From positions 124,001 through 188,000 of the forward strand of contig BDSI01000007.1 in the NCBI GenBank assembly GCA_003117195.1: 64,000 nucleotides of DNA, in the 5' to 3' direction. The notes under the pieces are model-generated. The model saw only the letters and a program-made list of their open reading frames with translations, was not told where the DNA came from and did not search any database. How positions within the stretch are numbered: the first letter of the stretch is position 1; the number at the start of each line of letters is the position of its first letter. Made by a program: the position numbers and the translations under genes. Below, piece by piece: positions 33,020 through 46,200 of the stretch. Source of the stretch: Eudorina sp. 2006-703-Eu-15 (lineage: Eukaryota > Chlorophyta > Chlorophyceae > Chlamydomonadales > Volvocaceae).

Positions 33020-36000
33020 CTCTCGGCCACCTTCCTTCAGTCAGGCAAGCAAGCAATGACGCAAAGAGTACCCTGCGACGTACGACATGAGTCCCTTTTA
33101 ATGCCTTGCCGAAATGCGCAAGACATCAAGAGAGGCTATGGTCCTCATTCTCCGTCGTCGTCAGCAGCCCGCCCCGCGCATCGCACGCTACCCAACATGC
33201 GCGGCCGGCCGCTCGGGGGGACGCCAGGGTCCCGCGTCCTTTCGACGAACCTCCACAACCTCACTGAGGGTCCTTAGGCAGGGCCCGGAAGCCTATCCAC
33301 ACTGTAACGGTACTACTACCACTACTTCAACCTCACAGCGCAACCGCGCACTCGCGAATGTTACCGCAAGGTCGTACTGTACGGCATGTGCGGATGGACG
33401 ACACGACACGCGCGTCTCTCCGCCCCTCCCGTCTCAGCGCCGCTCCTCGCCAGGGAGCGCTCGCTCGGCGGCGGGGCGCAGGTGCAGGAAGGGGCGCAGG
33501 GGACGCCGTTGGATATTGCCGTACTGCTGTACTGGCACATGTCCACAATTCTCGGCGCGGGCCGCAGACCTGTGGCAAAGTGGCAGGGTCCCTCTGCCAG
33601 TTCGCCACGGCCCCTTTCCCCCATCGACAGAACCGAGCGCCCGGGGGACCTGATCATCTCTCTCACTTGTCTCTCTCGTACGGCTCTTACACCCCTCCTG
33701 CCCGCTCACCGCTCGCGCGCCTTTCCACCGTTCACGTGGCGCGAACACGCACGTACTCGCCTCGAAAATACATACATACAGTGCAACCCCCGCCAGATAC
33801 ACATACAGCACCGATACACGTCAGCCGCCGATCCATTTTGCTTGGGAGGGCAACTTCCGCGCCATTCAGTCGATCCGCGCCATTCACTCGGATTCACACA
33901 GGTCGAGTCCCGGGTTTCCTACCACGTCGTGACACACCAGGACATACCAGGACAGATCGAGGACTTGATGAAAAGGTAACAAGTCGTGAGGACAACGCCA
34001 CTGCTGAAATCGGCCCCTGCCCCGTCCCTCCGTCCTCCCCATCCCCGGCGCACACGCACGCACGCAGCCACGCACGCGGACTTGGCAGTGGCCACATCAC
34101 CCCGCGCACATGCCAATCATTAAACCCCCGCAAACATAAAAACTCGTTGAAAATGCATTCAGTTACCATCAATAGCGTGGCGGGCATACATCATGTGCAG
34201 CGGCAGCAGCCGCGGCCACAGGCACCAGCAGCGGCAGCAGCGGCCGCGGCCAAAGCGAGCAGCGGGCGGGAGCCCGAGGCGGCTGAAAGGAGATAGCGCG
34301 TGAGGGGGGGGGTGAGGGGCAGCCGAACACACGAGACACACACCCTCATCTAAACACTCTCCCGAGCCAGTCGATCCACCGATGATCACACTTGACTCGA
34401 CATGGCATTTGGCGCACATTCCATCAACTCGCTCGCGCGCACGGCCGTACACAGGATACACAAACCCGCACATCCGCACCCCCCCACCGAAGGAGGGCAC
34501 GAACCCACACGCCCGCTGTGCCCCCGCTCGCACGTCCTTCCTGCCCGCTCCGTACCCACCCAACACATAAAAACGCCGCGGCGCCACGCCCGCCGCGGCC
34601 GGCGTCGGTCGCGCCCCCTACGCCTGCTCCTTCGCCCTGCTCCCTCCCTCGAGCTGTAACCCTACGGCGCGAGCCGCCGCCGCCCTGGCGGAGGCACAGG
34701 CCCGCTGCCATACCCCGGCCTATTGTCGAAGACACCAGCACAGGGCAGCCACACCGTGGCGGCCCTAGCAGCCTTCGCCCGTCGCCGTAGCTGCTATGCA
34801 AGGCAGCGCCAACAACCCACGTCGACTCGGCGGCACCGGAGGCTGTTGGGAGGGGGTCCCCGGACCGCCCACCCGATCCGCCCGGTATAACCCGGGTTCG
34901 TGTCTGGGTCTGGTTTTTGCTTTTTAGACCTATATCCACGCTCGGCAACCCTTGGGCACACTGCGCCCTATCCGGGCGCGCGCGACCCACCATCCTTCCT
35001 TCGTCCCCGCAGTCCCCGCCCCCCGCAGTACTTTCCCCCACGAAACACACCACACGACACGCACGCGGGAGGACCACGGGTACGCACCGCGTGTCGCCCA
35101 TGTCGTACCGCCCCCAGCCGCAACGCCCGCGGGGTACGGTAGTCAAAAAAAAGCAGAGAGACAACGGGCCGATCGGTCTCCGCTTGGCCCCGGCTCCCGT
35201 GGGACGTAACACTGCAGCGGTTAGCGAGGAGGCATCGGATTCGGCTGTCACCGACGACCCACTGGGCAGGCGGGAGGTCCACTGTGGCATCATCCTACGG
35301 GGTCAACTGGGGGCTCGTCGCCGGTGTCAATCACAGCCCCTGCCCATCCCGCATCAGCATGCATTCAGTTCCTCCAGAACTTGGCTCCACACACCAGTTC
35401 CGCCCATCAACGCCGAGGACGCGCCTCTGTGCCACGAAACAGGGATACGGACGTTTTCCGTTTCCATAGATAGACGGCCCGCTAACTTGCCGTACTGTTG
35501 TCCAAGGGGTCCACAATCTTGGGTCTAGACCGTGTTGGCCTCTCGAGCAGCGCAGCGAAAGGAAGGGACCGGATGTCGCGCAGATCGTCGGACCGCCGCC
35601 GCCGCCACCAGCTGGACCACCACCGCCGCCACCACCGCGGTACACGCTGACCCTCCTCGCTCCAAACGTCCGGGTCGAATGCTGCAAGCCGCCACCACCA
35701 CCGCCACCACCACCACCACCACCACCACCACCACCACCACTTGCTTGCCAGCACTTACCGCCAGCTCCTGCCAGCACCAGACTGACGCCCCCTCGCCTCT
35801 CCCCTCCGACCCTCTTCCCGCCCCCTCCCCCCCCATTATAAATATTTCTACCAACTTCCTGAATGCCCTCCTCCCCCCGCCCTCTCTCCATCCGTCCTTC
35901 CCATAACGGGGAGCGCGCGGGGCCGTATGCGTCCCGACGGGCCCCCCGGTACGGCATCACAAACCCTAGCGAAACCCGCTCCCAGCTGCAGCGACCAAAC

Positions 36001-36043
36001 CCGCGCGGTGCCCCGACGACGCACCGCGCGGCGGCAACGAAAT
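33020..36043. other. Intergenic DNA between the 33019 gene and the kinase
   Basis: No supported gene on either strand; the frames are low-complexity or antisense-like. It holds scattered CCGTAC/GTACGG motifs and, at about 35690-35745, a (CCA)n tract. Confidence 0.5.
35690..35745 (+). repeat. (CCA)n trinucleotide tract
   Basis: A nearly uninterrupted run of cca/cac triplets with a few ccg units lies downstream of the kinase gene. Confidence 0.9.
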
Positions 36044-36048
36044 TTACA
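36044..36048 (-). terminator. Candidate TGTAA poly(A) signal of the GAF-kinase gene
   Basis: TTACA on the plus strand lies about 225 nt past the kinase stop codon at 36271, a typical position for the volvocine signal. Confidence 0.55.
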
Positions 36049-36270
36049 CACTGATGTCATTCTTCTTCGAAGCAGCCGGCTCAGGGAAAAAGAGGCCGCT
36101 TCATACGCGGCGCCGCGCCTGGCCTGGCCTGGCATGCGATCCGGTATACTGATCCCGACGCCGACCCGTGGGTCTCTCACCGCGGCGGCGAGGTGCGCCT
36201 CCAGAGCGCCGGATCCGACCGTGCCTCCTCCTCCTCCTCCGCCGCCTCCTCCTCCTCCTCCTCCGCCTCC

Positions 36271-39200
36271 TCACGCCCTCAACGACTCCAGGAAGCCCTT
36301 CACAATGACGACCAGCTCGGCGGAGCTCGGCCGCATGCGGGGCTCCGCAGACCAGCAGGACCGCGCCAGTTGCCTGGGGCGAGAGATCGGGTCGGGTTTG
36401 ATAGGGTTTGTCAGGGTTTAGGGTTTCTCAATAAGCCGCAACTCTTGTACCTGCCGGTGTCTGTCGTCTGTCCTTTTGTTCGTTTACGTTCGGGGGTGCA
36501 GCTCCCGTTGGGTCGGTGGTGTGGGCCGGAATGGGCCGGCCACGGGCGGGTTGGGGGCAGGTTGGGTTGGTCCGGCCCGGTTCGGGGTTGAGCCGGGCTC
36601 GGTCAGCACGCGTCAGCGACGGTCCACTTGTTGGGATGCGTTGGTTCAATTACGCGTGGGGTCAGCGGCGATGCCGTGGGGTTTGGGCCATGCATTGCGC
36701 AGCCACCAGCCACCACCACCACCACCACCACCGCCGCCACCACCACCATCTAACGAAAGGTCTGTCTGTATGAGAACCCTGGCCACCTCCCCCGCAAGCC
36801 CACGGCAGCCGTTGTACCCCGTATCCCGTACCTGTACGACAATGGCACGTGGTCACCCGGCGGGAACATGGGCCGCGTGCCGGCGGTGATGGCGCCGCCG
36901 ATGGAGTCCAGGGTGACGTCCCGGTGGGGCCGGTGCCCGCGGCCGCACACCAGCTCCCACATGATCACGCCGAACGAGAACACGTCCACGGAGGCGTCGA
37001 TGCGGGAGCCTTCGGAGCGAAGATGGGAACGATGGGAGGGGGGGTTACAGGACTTGGTACGTCGATGCGGGAGCCTTCGGAGCGGAGAAGATGGGAACGA
37101 TGGGAGGAGGGGTTACAGGACTTGGTACGTCGATGCGGGAGCCTTCGGAGCGGAAAAGAACGATGGGAGGGGGCGTGAAGGGAGCGACGCGGGGGGCGGG
37201 GCCAAAGAGAGGAGCGGGGGGGGGGGTTCCGCGGGCGCGAAGTGAAGTGATGTCGAGCTAAGGGTTCGAGGGGGGAGAGGATCAGTCGGCGGGACGCGTG
37301 GAGGAGGATGCGTGAGGTCGGCCCCAGGGGTCAGGACTCCAGGGGCCCGCGGGTGGCCTGCCGTGTCGAAGCGGAGGCCTGCGCGCCTCGTGTCCTAGGG
37401 TGTTTAGAAATGCAACCCGCCCTAGGTCTCGGGTGTGTTCATGGCGGGTTTAGGCAGCGCGCGTGATGGGCGGAGGACGCAGCGGAGCCCTGGTGGGCCT
37501 TATGTGGCTGGAGTCCGTAAGCATGAAGGGCAGCGACAGCGCTCCGGGAATCGCCCAACCAAAGCTGTGAGCCACCGGAGGTGAGCGTTGGGCGGCAGTT
37601 CAAAAGTACAGCGCGCCAGGGGGGGGTGGTCCGTACGGCACACAGCGACGGTCCGCCGTGTCGTACCTTTCTTGAAGGCCTCCGGCGCCATGTGCGTCAC
37701 GCTGCGGCGACCCCGGGTGAGGTGACGGATGGGAGGGTGGGGGAAGGATAAATATGAGACATGATGAATGGGAATATGATCATTGAAGATCAAGACGTAC
37801 GAAGGGGTAACACGTAGGGTGGGCTGGACCCCATAAAGCCACACAGCAGGTTCACTGAGGCCAGCCCTAGCCCTAGCCCTAGCCCTAGTCCATGGCCACA
37901 GCCACAGCCACAGCAATCGCCATCGCCCATACCCATGCCCATACCCATGCCCATGCCCATACCCATACGCATACCCATACGCATACAGACACACGCGTTG
38001 CTTTGTGCCAGACATAGTTGCCGTACTCCGTACTTCCTGCACTCACGTGCCGCCGATCTGCTGTTGGACCGTGTACCAGTCGCGCGGCCCCGGCGCGGCG
38101 AAACCGTTGGTGGTTGACGGCGCCGGCGATTGCAGGTTCAGACCCGGCAGTTGCAACGCAGCGCCGAGGGAGGAGGACGAGGAGCCTAGGCCGGCGGGCC
38201 CGGACAGAGGGGGCGCACCCGGGGAGGGCGACTGCGCGTTGTCCTCCGCACCCTGTCCGGGCGGGGGCCGGGGGACCATCAGGGGGTGGGTGTCGCTGTC
38301 TTTATTGACAAAAGGGGGCCACCAGGCAACCGCAGGCGCGTGCATGAGAGTAAAGAGGTGGCCTTACGTGACACACTCACATTCAAGAAGAAGTGACGAT
38401 TCGCATTCTGTCAAGAATCCACATCAATGACGATCATGCCGACGATCCGGGTACTCATTTTATCAACACACAACGCATTGAGCATTGGGCAGCTTTCCTC
38501 GTGACAACACGCAGCTCGTCGCCCCACGCATCGGTGATTCAGGGTATATACATCTCCGGATTACAGCGCTCAGTAAGCCCCGGTCGTACGGCGCGCGCGT
38601 CATGCCGTATCCCGTCGTGCCGTACCTGCGGCAGGTCGATGCGGTCCAGCACCACCGAGAAGCCGAAATCCGCCAGCTTGCACGTCCAGCCGCGGGGGTC
38701 GCCGGGGCTGGACTTGAGCAGGATGTTCCCGGGTTTCAGATCTGTGACGGCGGGTGAGGGCCGACACCATAAGCGACACCCAGACGGTCAGGCAGAGGCA
38801 GACGAACCCAGTGGGAGGAGGCAGGCAAGACAAACACCTGGGCGGTGCGCCGGTGTTTCGGGTAACGGCTATCAGGGGCAACAAAGAGGGCCGAGGGCCG
38901 AGATATAATGGCAAACAAAACACCCAGAAACGAACCCGCGCACACCCGGACGGACGTCTCGTCGTACGCGCTCCGTACTGCCGTACATTGTCAGTGTGAC
39001 GCACAGGTGCCGTACCGTACCGTACCGCCTCACCTCGGTGCACCAGGCGACGGGAGTGCAGGTGCCGCAGCGCCAGCGCGATCTCCAGCAACGTCATGTA
39101 CACGCCCTGTACGGCAACAGGCCGTTACAACGACCAACAGCCCGGTACAACGACCACACAGGGGCCAATGGATCGATCATCGTCATGCTACCAGTAACGC

Positions 39201-40818
39201 AAAACGGTAATTGCAAAAACACGACGATACGTGTCAAGGATGTTTTCAACACAAGCTGCGCAAAACAGCACGAAAAACGAGCAGCCGTCAACTGCCCTCG
39301 CAGCAGCGCCAGGTGGCGGCTGCCTGTACGTGTGCGCGCCGGCTCGGAACCGGGTTTACACCCGCACCCGCATCAAGCCAGGTACCGCACCTGCCGTCGC
39401 GCCAGGTGCAGTGTTTTCTGACCTACCCCCTCCTCCTCCCCGCCTCACCTTCCAGTAGCGGGCATACTGCATGGCGGTCCCGGCGGTGGCAGCGGGCGAC
39501 GCGGTGGGGTGCGGCGGCGGCAGGGGCAGCGCGGGGAAGCTGCGGTTGTGCAGCACGTCCGCCAGCGAGCCCCGGTCACACAGCTCCAGTACGATTGCCG
39601 TACAGATTGGCGAGCTGCGCAGCGCAGCTGCAGTTCCCGATTCATGCAGAGGCACACACACACATACACACGGGTGGCTCAGTCCTCCAAATTCGGCGCA
39701 GGCTTTCCGTCGGGTGACTTTGGGTTTTGAGGTTTTGGTGATTCATACCTTCGACCCTTGGATCCAACAGCCAGCCAGCTGCCTGTCGTACAACACTTCC
39801 CGACCCATCATCAGTATCAAAAGGCCGGCTGCAACACAGAGCCGCTCAACCTGCCCATCCCGAACCACCTGCCCAACCCACACACCCCCACCCGCACTGC
39901 CCCGGCCGGGCTTCAGCCGACCTGCCCGACCCACACACCCAACCCGCAGCCCCACCTGCCGACCCCCCGTCGGGCAGCTTGTGCTCGCTGGCGTCCTTCT
40001 GGTTGATGCGGCGGAGACTGATGATGCCCTGGCGCCCCTCGTGCCGCTCCATGATCACATTGTCGTACACCGCAAATGCCTGTCGTACGTGGTCGCCGTA
40101 CGCAACCGCCGCGCCCAAGGGTAACATGTTGGCTTCAGCGGAACCAACCTTCCATACAGCAGTCCGTGTCAGATCCCGCTGCGCCACACCCCCGTGTCGA
40201 CGCGGTTAACGCAGTTCCTTAGAACCCCCACAGTCGTACACGCAACAAGCTGTGCCGGTTTCTCGACCGGTGCCTGCTGCAAGCGGCCCGGCCGACACCG
40301 TAAGCTCCTTGCTTCCCTGCTGCCTTCGAAACCTGACCTCCTCCACACCCCGCAGAGCCCTGTGCCCCTTTCCCCAAAGCTTTCCCGCTCCTCATGCCTC
40401 TCGCCGCCTGCGCCATGGCCCCCTTCCCCGAACCTGCCCCCGGTGCCCCTCCCCGCCTGCACCATGCCCCCCTTCCCCCACAGGTCGGTAATGTATCTTT
40501 TCTTTTCGGGTTGGGTCGGGTCCGCTCGTTGCTTGCTGTTGCCGCCGCGCCGCCCCGCGCGCGGTCTCTAGATATCCATTGCTATGCAGGTACCTCGCCA
40601 CGTAAATATACTTTTTTCTGGGTGTGCCTGGGCCTGTTTTGGGGTTAATTTCAATTTAATCCCCTTCTCCCAACCTGCCCCCGGCGCCTCTCCCCACCTG
40701 CACGATGTTGACGTGGCTGATGCTCCTCATCAGCGCCACCTCCATCGCGTTGCGCAGCAGGGCCCGCCGGGCCCTCACCTCGCGGGGCTCAGCGGCCGGC
40801 TTGTCGGGCTGCGACGCC

Positions 40819-40850
<32 letters not shown>

Positions 40851-43181
40851 ATTCGCCTCGTCGTCGTCGCTGTTGACACCCGCCGCCTGACCGCCGCCGG
40901 CAGCATCGGCGGTAGCGTTGGGGCCGATGAACTCGTCCTGCCGGGTTCGAGGACAACCGAAGAACAAGAACAAGAACGTGAATCATTGCCGAGCTGGATG
41001 TCAGACGGACTGCTGCATCACCCGGTGGTGGTGGTGGTGGTGGCGGTGGCGGCTGCCGCTCGCTGCCCACCGGGCTCCCCGGGACTCGCTGCCCACGCTA
41101 CTCGGACCCCGGATAGACACATACTCTTGCAATGTGGCACAATGGCGCAACAGCCTACCACGCCGCTGCCTGCCCCTACCTGCTCATTCCTCACCCCATC
41201 CCTTCCCGCCCCTTCCTCCCGCCCCTACATCACCCCATGCCTTCCCGCCCCTCCCCGTCCCTCCCTCACCCCGCCCCTCCCTCACCCACCCCCCTCCCTC
41301 ACCCCGTCCGGCATCTCCATGATCTTGACCGCCACCGGGGTGCACCCCAGCGTACCCTTGAGCACCACGCCACTGGCGCCCTGCCCCAGTACGGCACTCA
41401 GTTGCAGCTCCTCCAGGCCCTCCGTGACTCGCGCGACAGCCAACTCCGCCCTGCTTTGGGGGGCCGCCGGGGCGGGTGAAGTACCGCATTTTGCAGGGTT
41501 TAGGCTAATATATTTAGATTACTATTTATATTAATTCAGTGTTGGGTTGAGTACAGGATCATGAGACTTGAGGTGTGGAGGTCATGCCGTCGTCCGGAGG
41601 AGGTGGGACAAGGGGGTAAGGATTGGGGAACCGATGCGTGGCACAGGAGTCAATACGCGACCCAAGTTACTTACCATACATACTTGAATTATGCGCTCAC
41701 CGTTACCTCGGGCGACCGCGTCGCCGCCGGACCCATCCCGGACCAACCAACGCGCGACAGCACGAAGACGGACCACACCCCAGACAGCACAAATGATCGA
41801 GAACGTAGTACTCACCTGCGCAAATGGGACGAAAGGCGGACGGACGGCAAGGAGAACGGAAGATGTTAGTGGCAACAAAGGGCAGACAAGTGGCAGGCAA
41901 AGGCAAAGGTTAAATTAAAGGAAAAGAAGAAAAGATCACGCAAACCCCTGCGGCGACGCGGCGCGAAAGAGGGTGGGTCCGGGAAACGGTAGACGGAAAT
42001 AGCGGTGCAAGAATGTACGGGTGTACGGAAGGGCGACGTCGCAGTCGGGCGGAGGGGTTGGCAAACACAGAAACGTAAGTGCCTCAATCAGGGAGTATGC
42101 GAGCTGCGCAGGGCCGGCGGTGGTGGCGGTGGTGGTGGGGAGGGGGCGCTACAAGGGGGGAGGGCGCAGCGGGGGACGACGGGCAGGCGCCCAAGCTTCA
42201 TGGACTTTCCCAACCTCAGCCCGACCCTCCCCAACCTCATCCCGAGATGTTTGCTTGCAGGCAGCTTTCCCTGCCCGCGTCTCCCCACGTGACCTTTCCG
42301 TGCATGCCTTTTCCTGGTTCCATGCCCTCCTCCTTACCTAGAACCGCGGCCACGGATGGTGCATCGCCACCGGGTCAGGTGGGGTCGCGGCGGGTGCGAT
42401 TACAAACCTGCCTGCCCACATACCCTGCCTACCCACACAGACGAATGGCACTCACCCCGCTCCGCCGTCGTCCGGCCGCAGATGGGTCCCGCTACTGCGA
42501 AGTGTGGTACTAAGGATTGAATCCACCAGCGCCCCCATGTGCGCCCGCATGCCCCAGCTCTCGTACGTCTCGTCCAAATCGTGCACAGTCAGCATACCAG
42601 CGGCCGCCAGGCCGCCGCCCGGCGCCGGCGGCGCCGGCCAGCCGCCGGGCTCGTCCTCTTCCACTTCCGTCGTGGCCGTACCGACGGGGCTGAAGGCGCC
42701 GTCGCCGCCGCCGCCGCCTCCGCCCCGAGAGCCCACGCCTTGGCAGTCGCTGTTGAGCGGGCTGCGCATCGCTGAGGCGCCGCCGGGGTCGTTGCTCTTG
42801 CCGCTGAAGACGCGGAGAAACCCACGCGCTCCGGAACCAGAGCGTTGATTCGCTGCACCGGTTCCCAAGGGTACGGCGGAAATGCTACGGCGTGTACGGC
42901 GGAGCCAGGAGGGCCCCCCCAGGGTGAGACCTGCGGCGGGCGCCAGAGGATGGACACGGAGGTACGGCGGGGTACGGCGGACGGGAGTACGGATGCGGTA
43001 CACAAGGACAGGCATCTGGGATCCAAGTGGGCAGATTCGGTGGATCGTGACGAGGGCCGCATTGCGGCCAGGCCTTGAGCGAGGCAAGCGCGTGGCGACC
43101 GCGAAGGCTCAGCGTTACTGCCCTTGTCCCTGCTACTGCTGTCCCTGCTGCTGCTGCTGTTGCTGCTGCTGTTGCTGCTGT

Positions 43182-43234
<53 letters not shown>

Positions 43235-46200
43235 CTGCTGCTGCCCCTGCTGTTGCTGCTGCTGCTGACACAATTACACACACGAGACGGGGCGACATCC
43301 TCACTAAATGCAACAAAGCGAGCTACCGCTCAACAGCGGCCCTGGCCGGAGGGCCCCGCCGCCACGCGGCCCAACCTCTCACCGTCGTCCGTGCCATTGT
43401 GCGTCAGGGAGGGCTTCCGCGTCACCATCGCGCCCGCCGCCGCCGCGGCGCTGGCGTCCGCGCCGCCGCCACTAACGAGCATCCCCGTCTGCGAGGGCTG
43501 TGGGGACTGAGAGACGTGGTGCTGGCCGGCCATCCCTGGAGCCAGGCTGACGAGGCTCGCGTCGCTGACCGCAATCGGCCCGCCGCCGCCGGGCATCGAC
43601 CCGTGGGTTCCGGGCACCGACCCCTGGGTCATTCGGCTCTGCGACTTCGGCCTGCCGCGCAACGACGACAGCCCTCCGTGCAGGAAGCCCGCGTCGTCAA
43701 TGGCCGTCACGGGGACCAGCGACGACCCGTGGGGCGGCCCCGTGATCACGTTACTGCCCGCCGACATCAATAGCAACGGCGGCGCGGCGCCGCGGCGGCC
43801 GCCGGGCATCGAGGAGAGGTGAGAGTGCGTGTACGACAAGGCGCCGCCGGCGCCGCCGTCCGGCGGCACCACCGAGCACCGCGAGACCGAGAGGTAGGAG
43901 CCGGGCACGCCGGCGCGGAGGGTCTCCCACTCGGCGGCCAGGTCGGCGCATCGGAGGCGGTGGCGGACCAAGTTGGCCAGGTGCTGCGAGGGGAGGCGGG
44001 ATTGATTCAAGGCAAAGCCCAGAAGGAGAGGCGGAATTGTATCGAAAGGCAGAGCCCAGAGGGAGAACTGGGCGGTGATGTGGGATGATCCCGCAAAGAG
44101 CTGCCGCAGACACACACACACGGCAGTTCTGCCTGCCTAAATAACACACACGACAGTTCAGCAAGTAACCCGCCCGACGCAAACCAGCCGCCAATACACC
44201 ACGTGTATAGACGTTACACGACGCGCGACTCGAACGCGCGGACCGCCGCACCTCCCGCATCAGCACACTGCAGGCCTCCCGAACCGCCTCCAACAGCTTG
44301 GCCGGGGCGGGGTTCGGGAAGGCCAAGTATATGGCCAGTACCGCCCCGTCCCCCGTCTCCATTCCGAGCAGCACCAGCGACTGAGCACCGCCGCCGCCGC
44401 CTCCTCCGCCGCTCCCGCTGCACGTGCCCGCCGGCAGCCCCGGTATCCCCGGGTCCGCCGCCGCGCCCCGCGCGCTGCCGCTGGCAGCGTTGCCGCCGCC
44501 GAAGACGCGCGGCTCGCCGATGGGGTCGCTGCGGGCGCCTCCTCCTCCTCCTCCGCCTCCTCCTCCTCCGCCCCCCGCCATCATGAGCATGCACACGTCG
44601 CGAGAGGGCTGTCGCTCGTCCTGTACGTGGCGGGCGCAGTCCCGTACACACCGGCCGAGCAGCACGCCGCCGCCAAAGGCGCCGGTGGGGGCCCCGCTGC
44701 TGGCATCGCCGGCGCGGCTGTCGAAGGACCGGGGGGGCATCTTGAGTTTGTCGCACACAACCGGCGCCACACCCGCGGCCGTGCGACCGCCGCTGCTGTT
44801 GTTAGGGCCGGTGGCCGCGCGGGGCGCAGAACCGGACAGATTGCGATTCACGGGTGCCTGCGGGTGTTGCAGCCCCGGCAGGCCCTGCAGTCCCTGCAGC
44901 TGTTGGTGATGCTGCTGCGACTGCGCGGCTTGCAGCATGGCCTGCAACAGCGTGTTGGACAATCGGAACGCGCGCGCGCTCAGCGCCGGAGGCGCGACGC
45001 CCGCGCCGCCGGCGCCGGTCGACAGCATTCCGAACGACCCGTCGGATCGCACGACGCTGCTCTCCAACATGAACACATCCCGCGGGACGGAAGCGCGGAT
45101 GACTGACAGCGACGCGGCGCGCGCCATGCCCAAAGCGTTCGACTCGGCTGCTGCTGCTGCTGCTGCTGCCGTCGACTGGGTGCGTTGCAGCTCGGGGGCC
45201 TGTTTGACGCTGGAGCCGTTGGCGACCGCCATGGCCGCGGCGACGCCCGCCGGCACGCTGCCGCTGCCGGGGATCATGATGTTGTTGATGTTGGTGCCCC
45301 GGCGGCTCATGCTGACGGCCAGCAGGGCGGCGCTCGCGTTGCTCCTGAGGTAAGGAACGGCCAGGCAGTCGCAGGCGGACCCGGCGTGTGGTCCCATAAC
45401 GGCACTCCAAGAAGCCACGATGAGGGTCCAATCTGGGCTTGCCTTCCAGTCTGGGCTTTTAACTTACCTTTCTTCAACACGGGCTCAACAAGCGCAAACA
45501 AGCCACGGCAGAAACAAACAAGCCCAGGAAAGCGTCAAACAAACTCAGGCAGATCCAAGCAACCCATTCCCGCATCGGTTTCCTTTCACTTCCTTCGACC
45601 CCCCCCCTCCGCGCCGCCTCCCCTCGCCGCCCTGCCCCAAAGTGTCTCGCCATGGCAACCGGCGCGACGACGCGGGATCCCTTCCATCGCTGCGCGCCCA
45701 CAGCGCGGCCGCCCAGTAAGCCCAGTGACAACCATACCTGGAGCGGCAGGCTTCCGCGGCCGGCACGTTGCTCAGGAACCCCGTCGAGCTGGGCACCGAG
45801 GGCACCGACGCCAGGCGCAGCCGCGACGGCGTCATCTGCTGCCGCGTCGCTCGGGCGCTGCTCGGGCCCTCCACCCGCTCGGGCTTCAGCATGTACGCCA
45901 CCTTGGAGTCATGCGCGGGCACGAGCGCCGCGTGCGCCGTCGCATCAACGAAAAACCGCTGCCGTACCTGCTGTACAAGCGTGTTGCATAGCTCCAACAC
46001 CAGCTCCGCCAGCGTGGCGCTGCCCGCCAGGTCGTGAAGGCACTCCCCCAGCCGGCAGAGCTGTGTGGCTTCTGTGCACCCGGCCGCCAGGTGCATGGCG
46101 ACTGACATGGCGACGTGCTCCAGCGCGGCGACGTTTGACAGCAGCGCGGCAGGCCCGGGAGAGGAGACCACCGAGAGGATCGCGGCGTTGGCTATAGACC

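Noticed and set aside
43124..43510. Poly-leucine ORF
   Set aside because: Produced by the CTG/TTG trinucleotide array inside a kinase intron.
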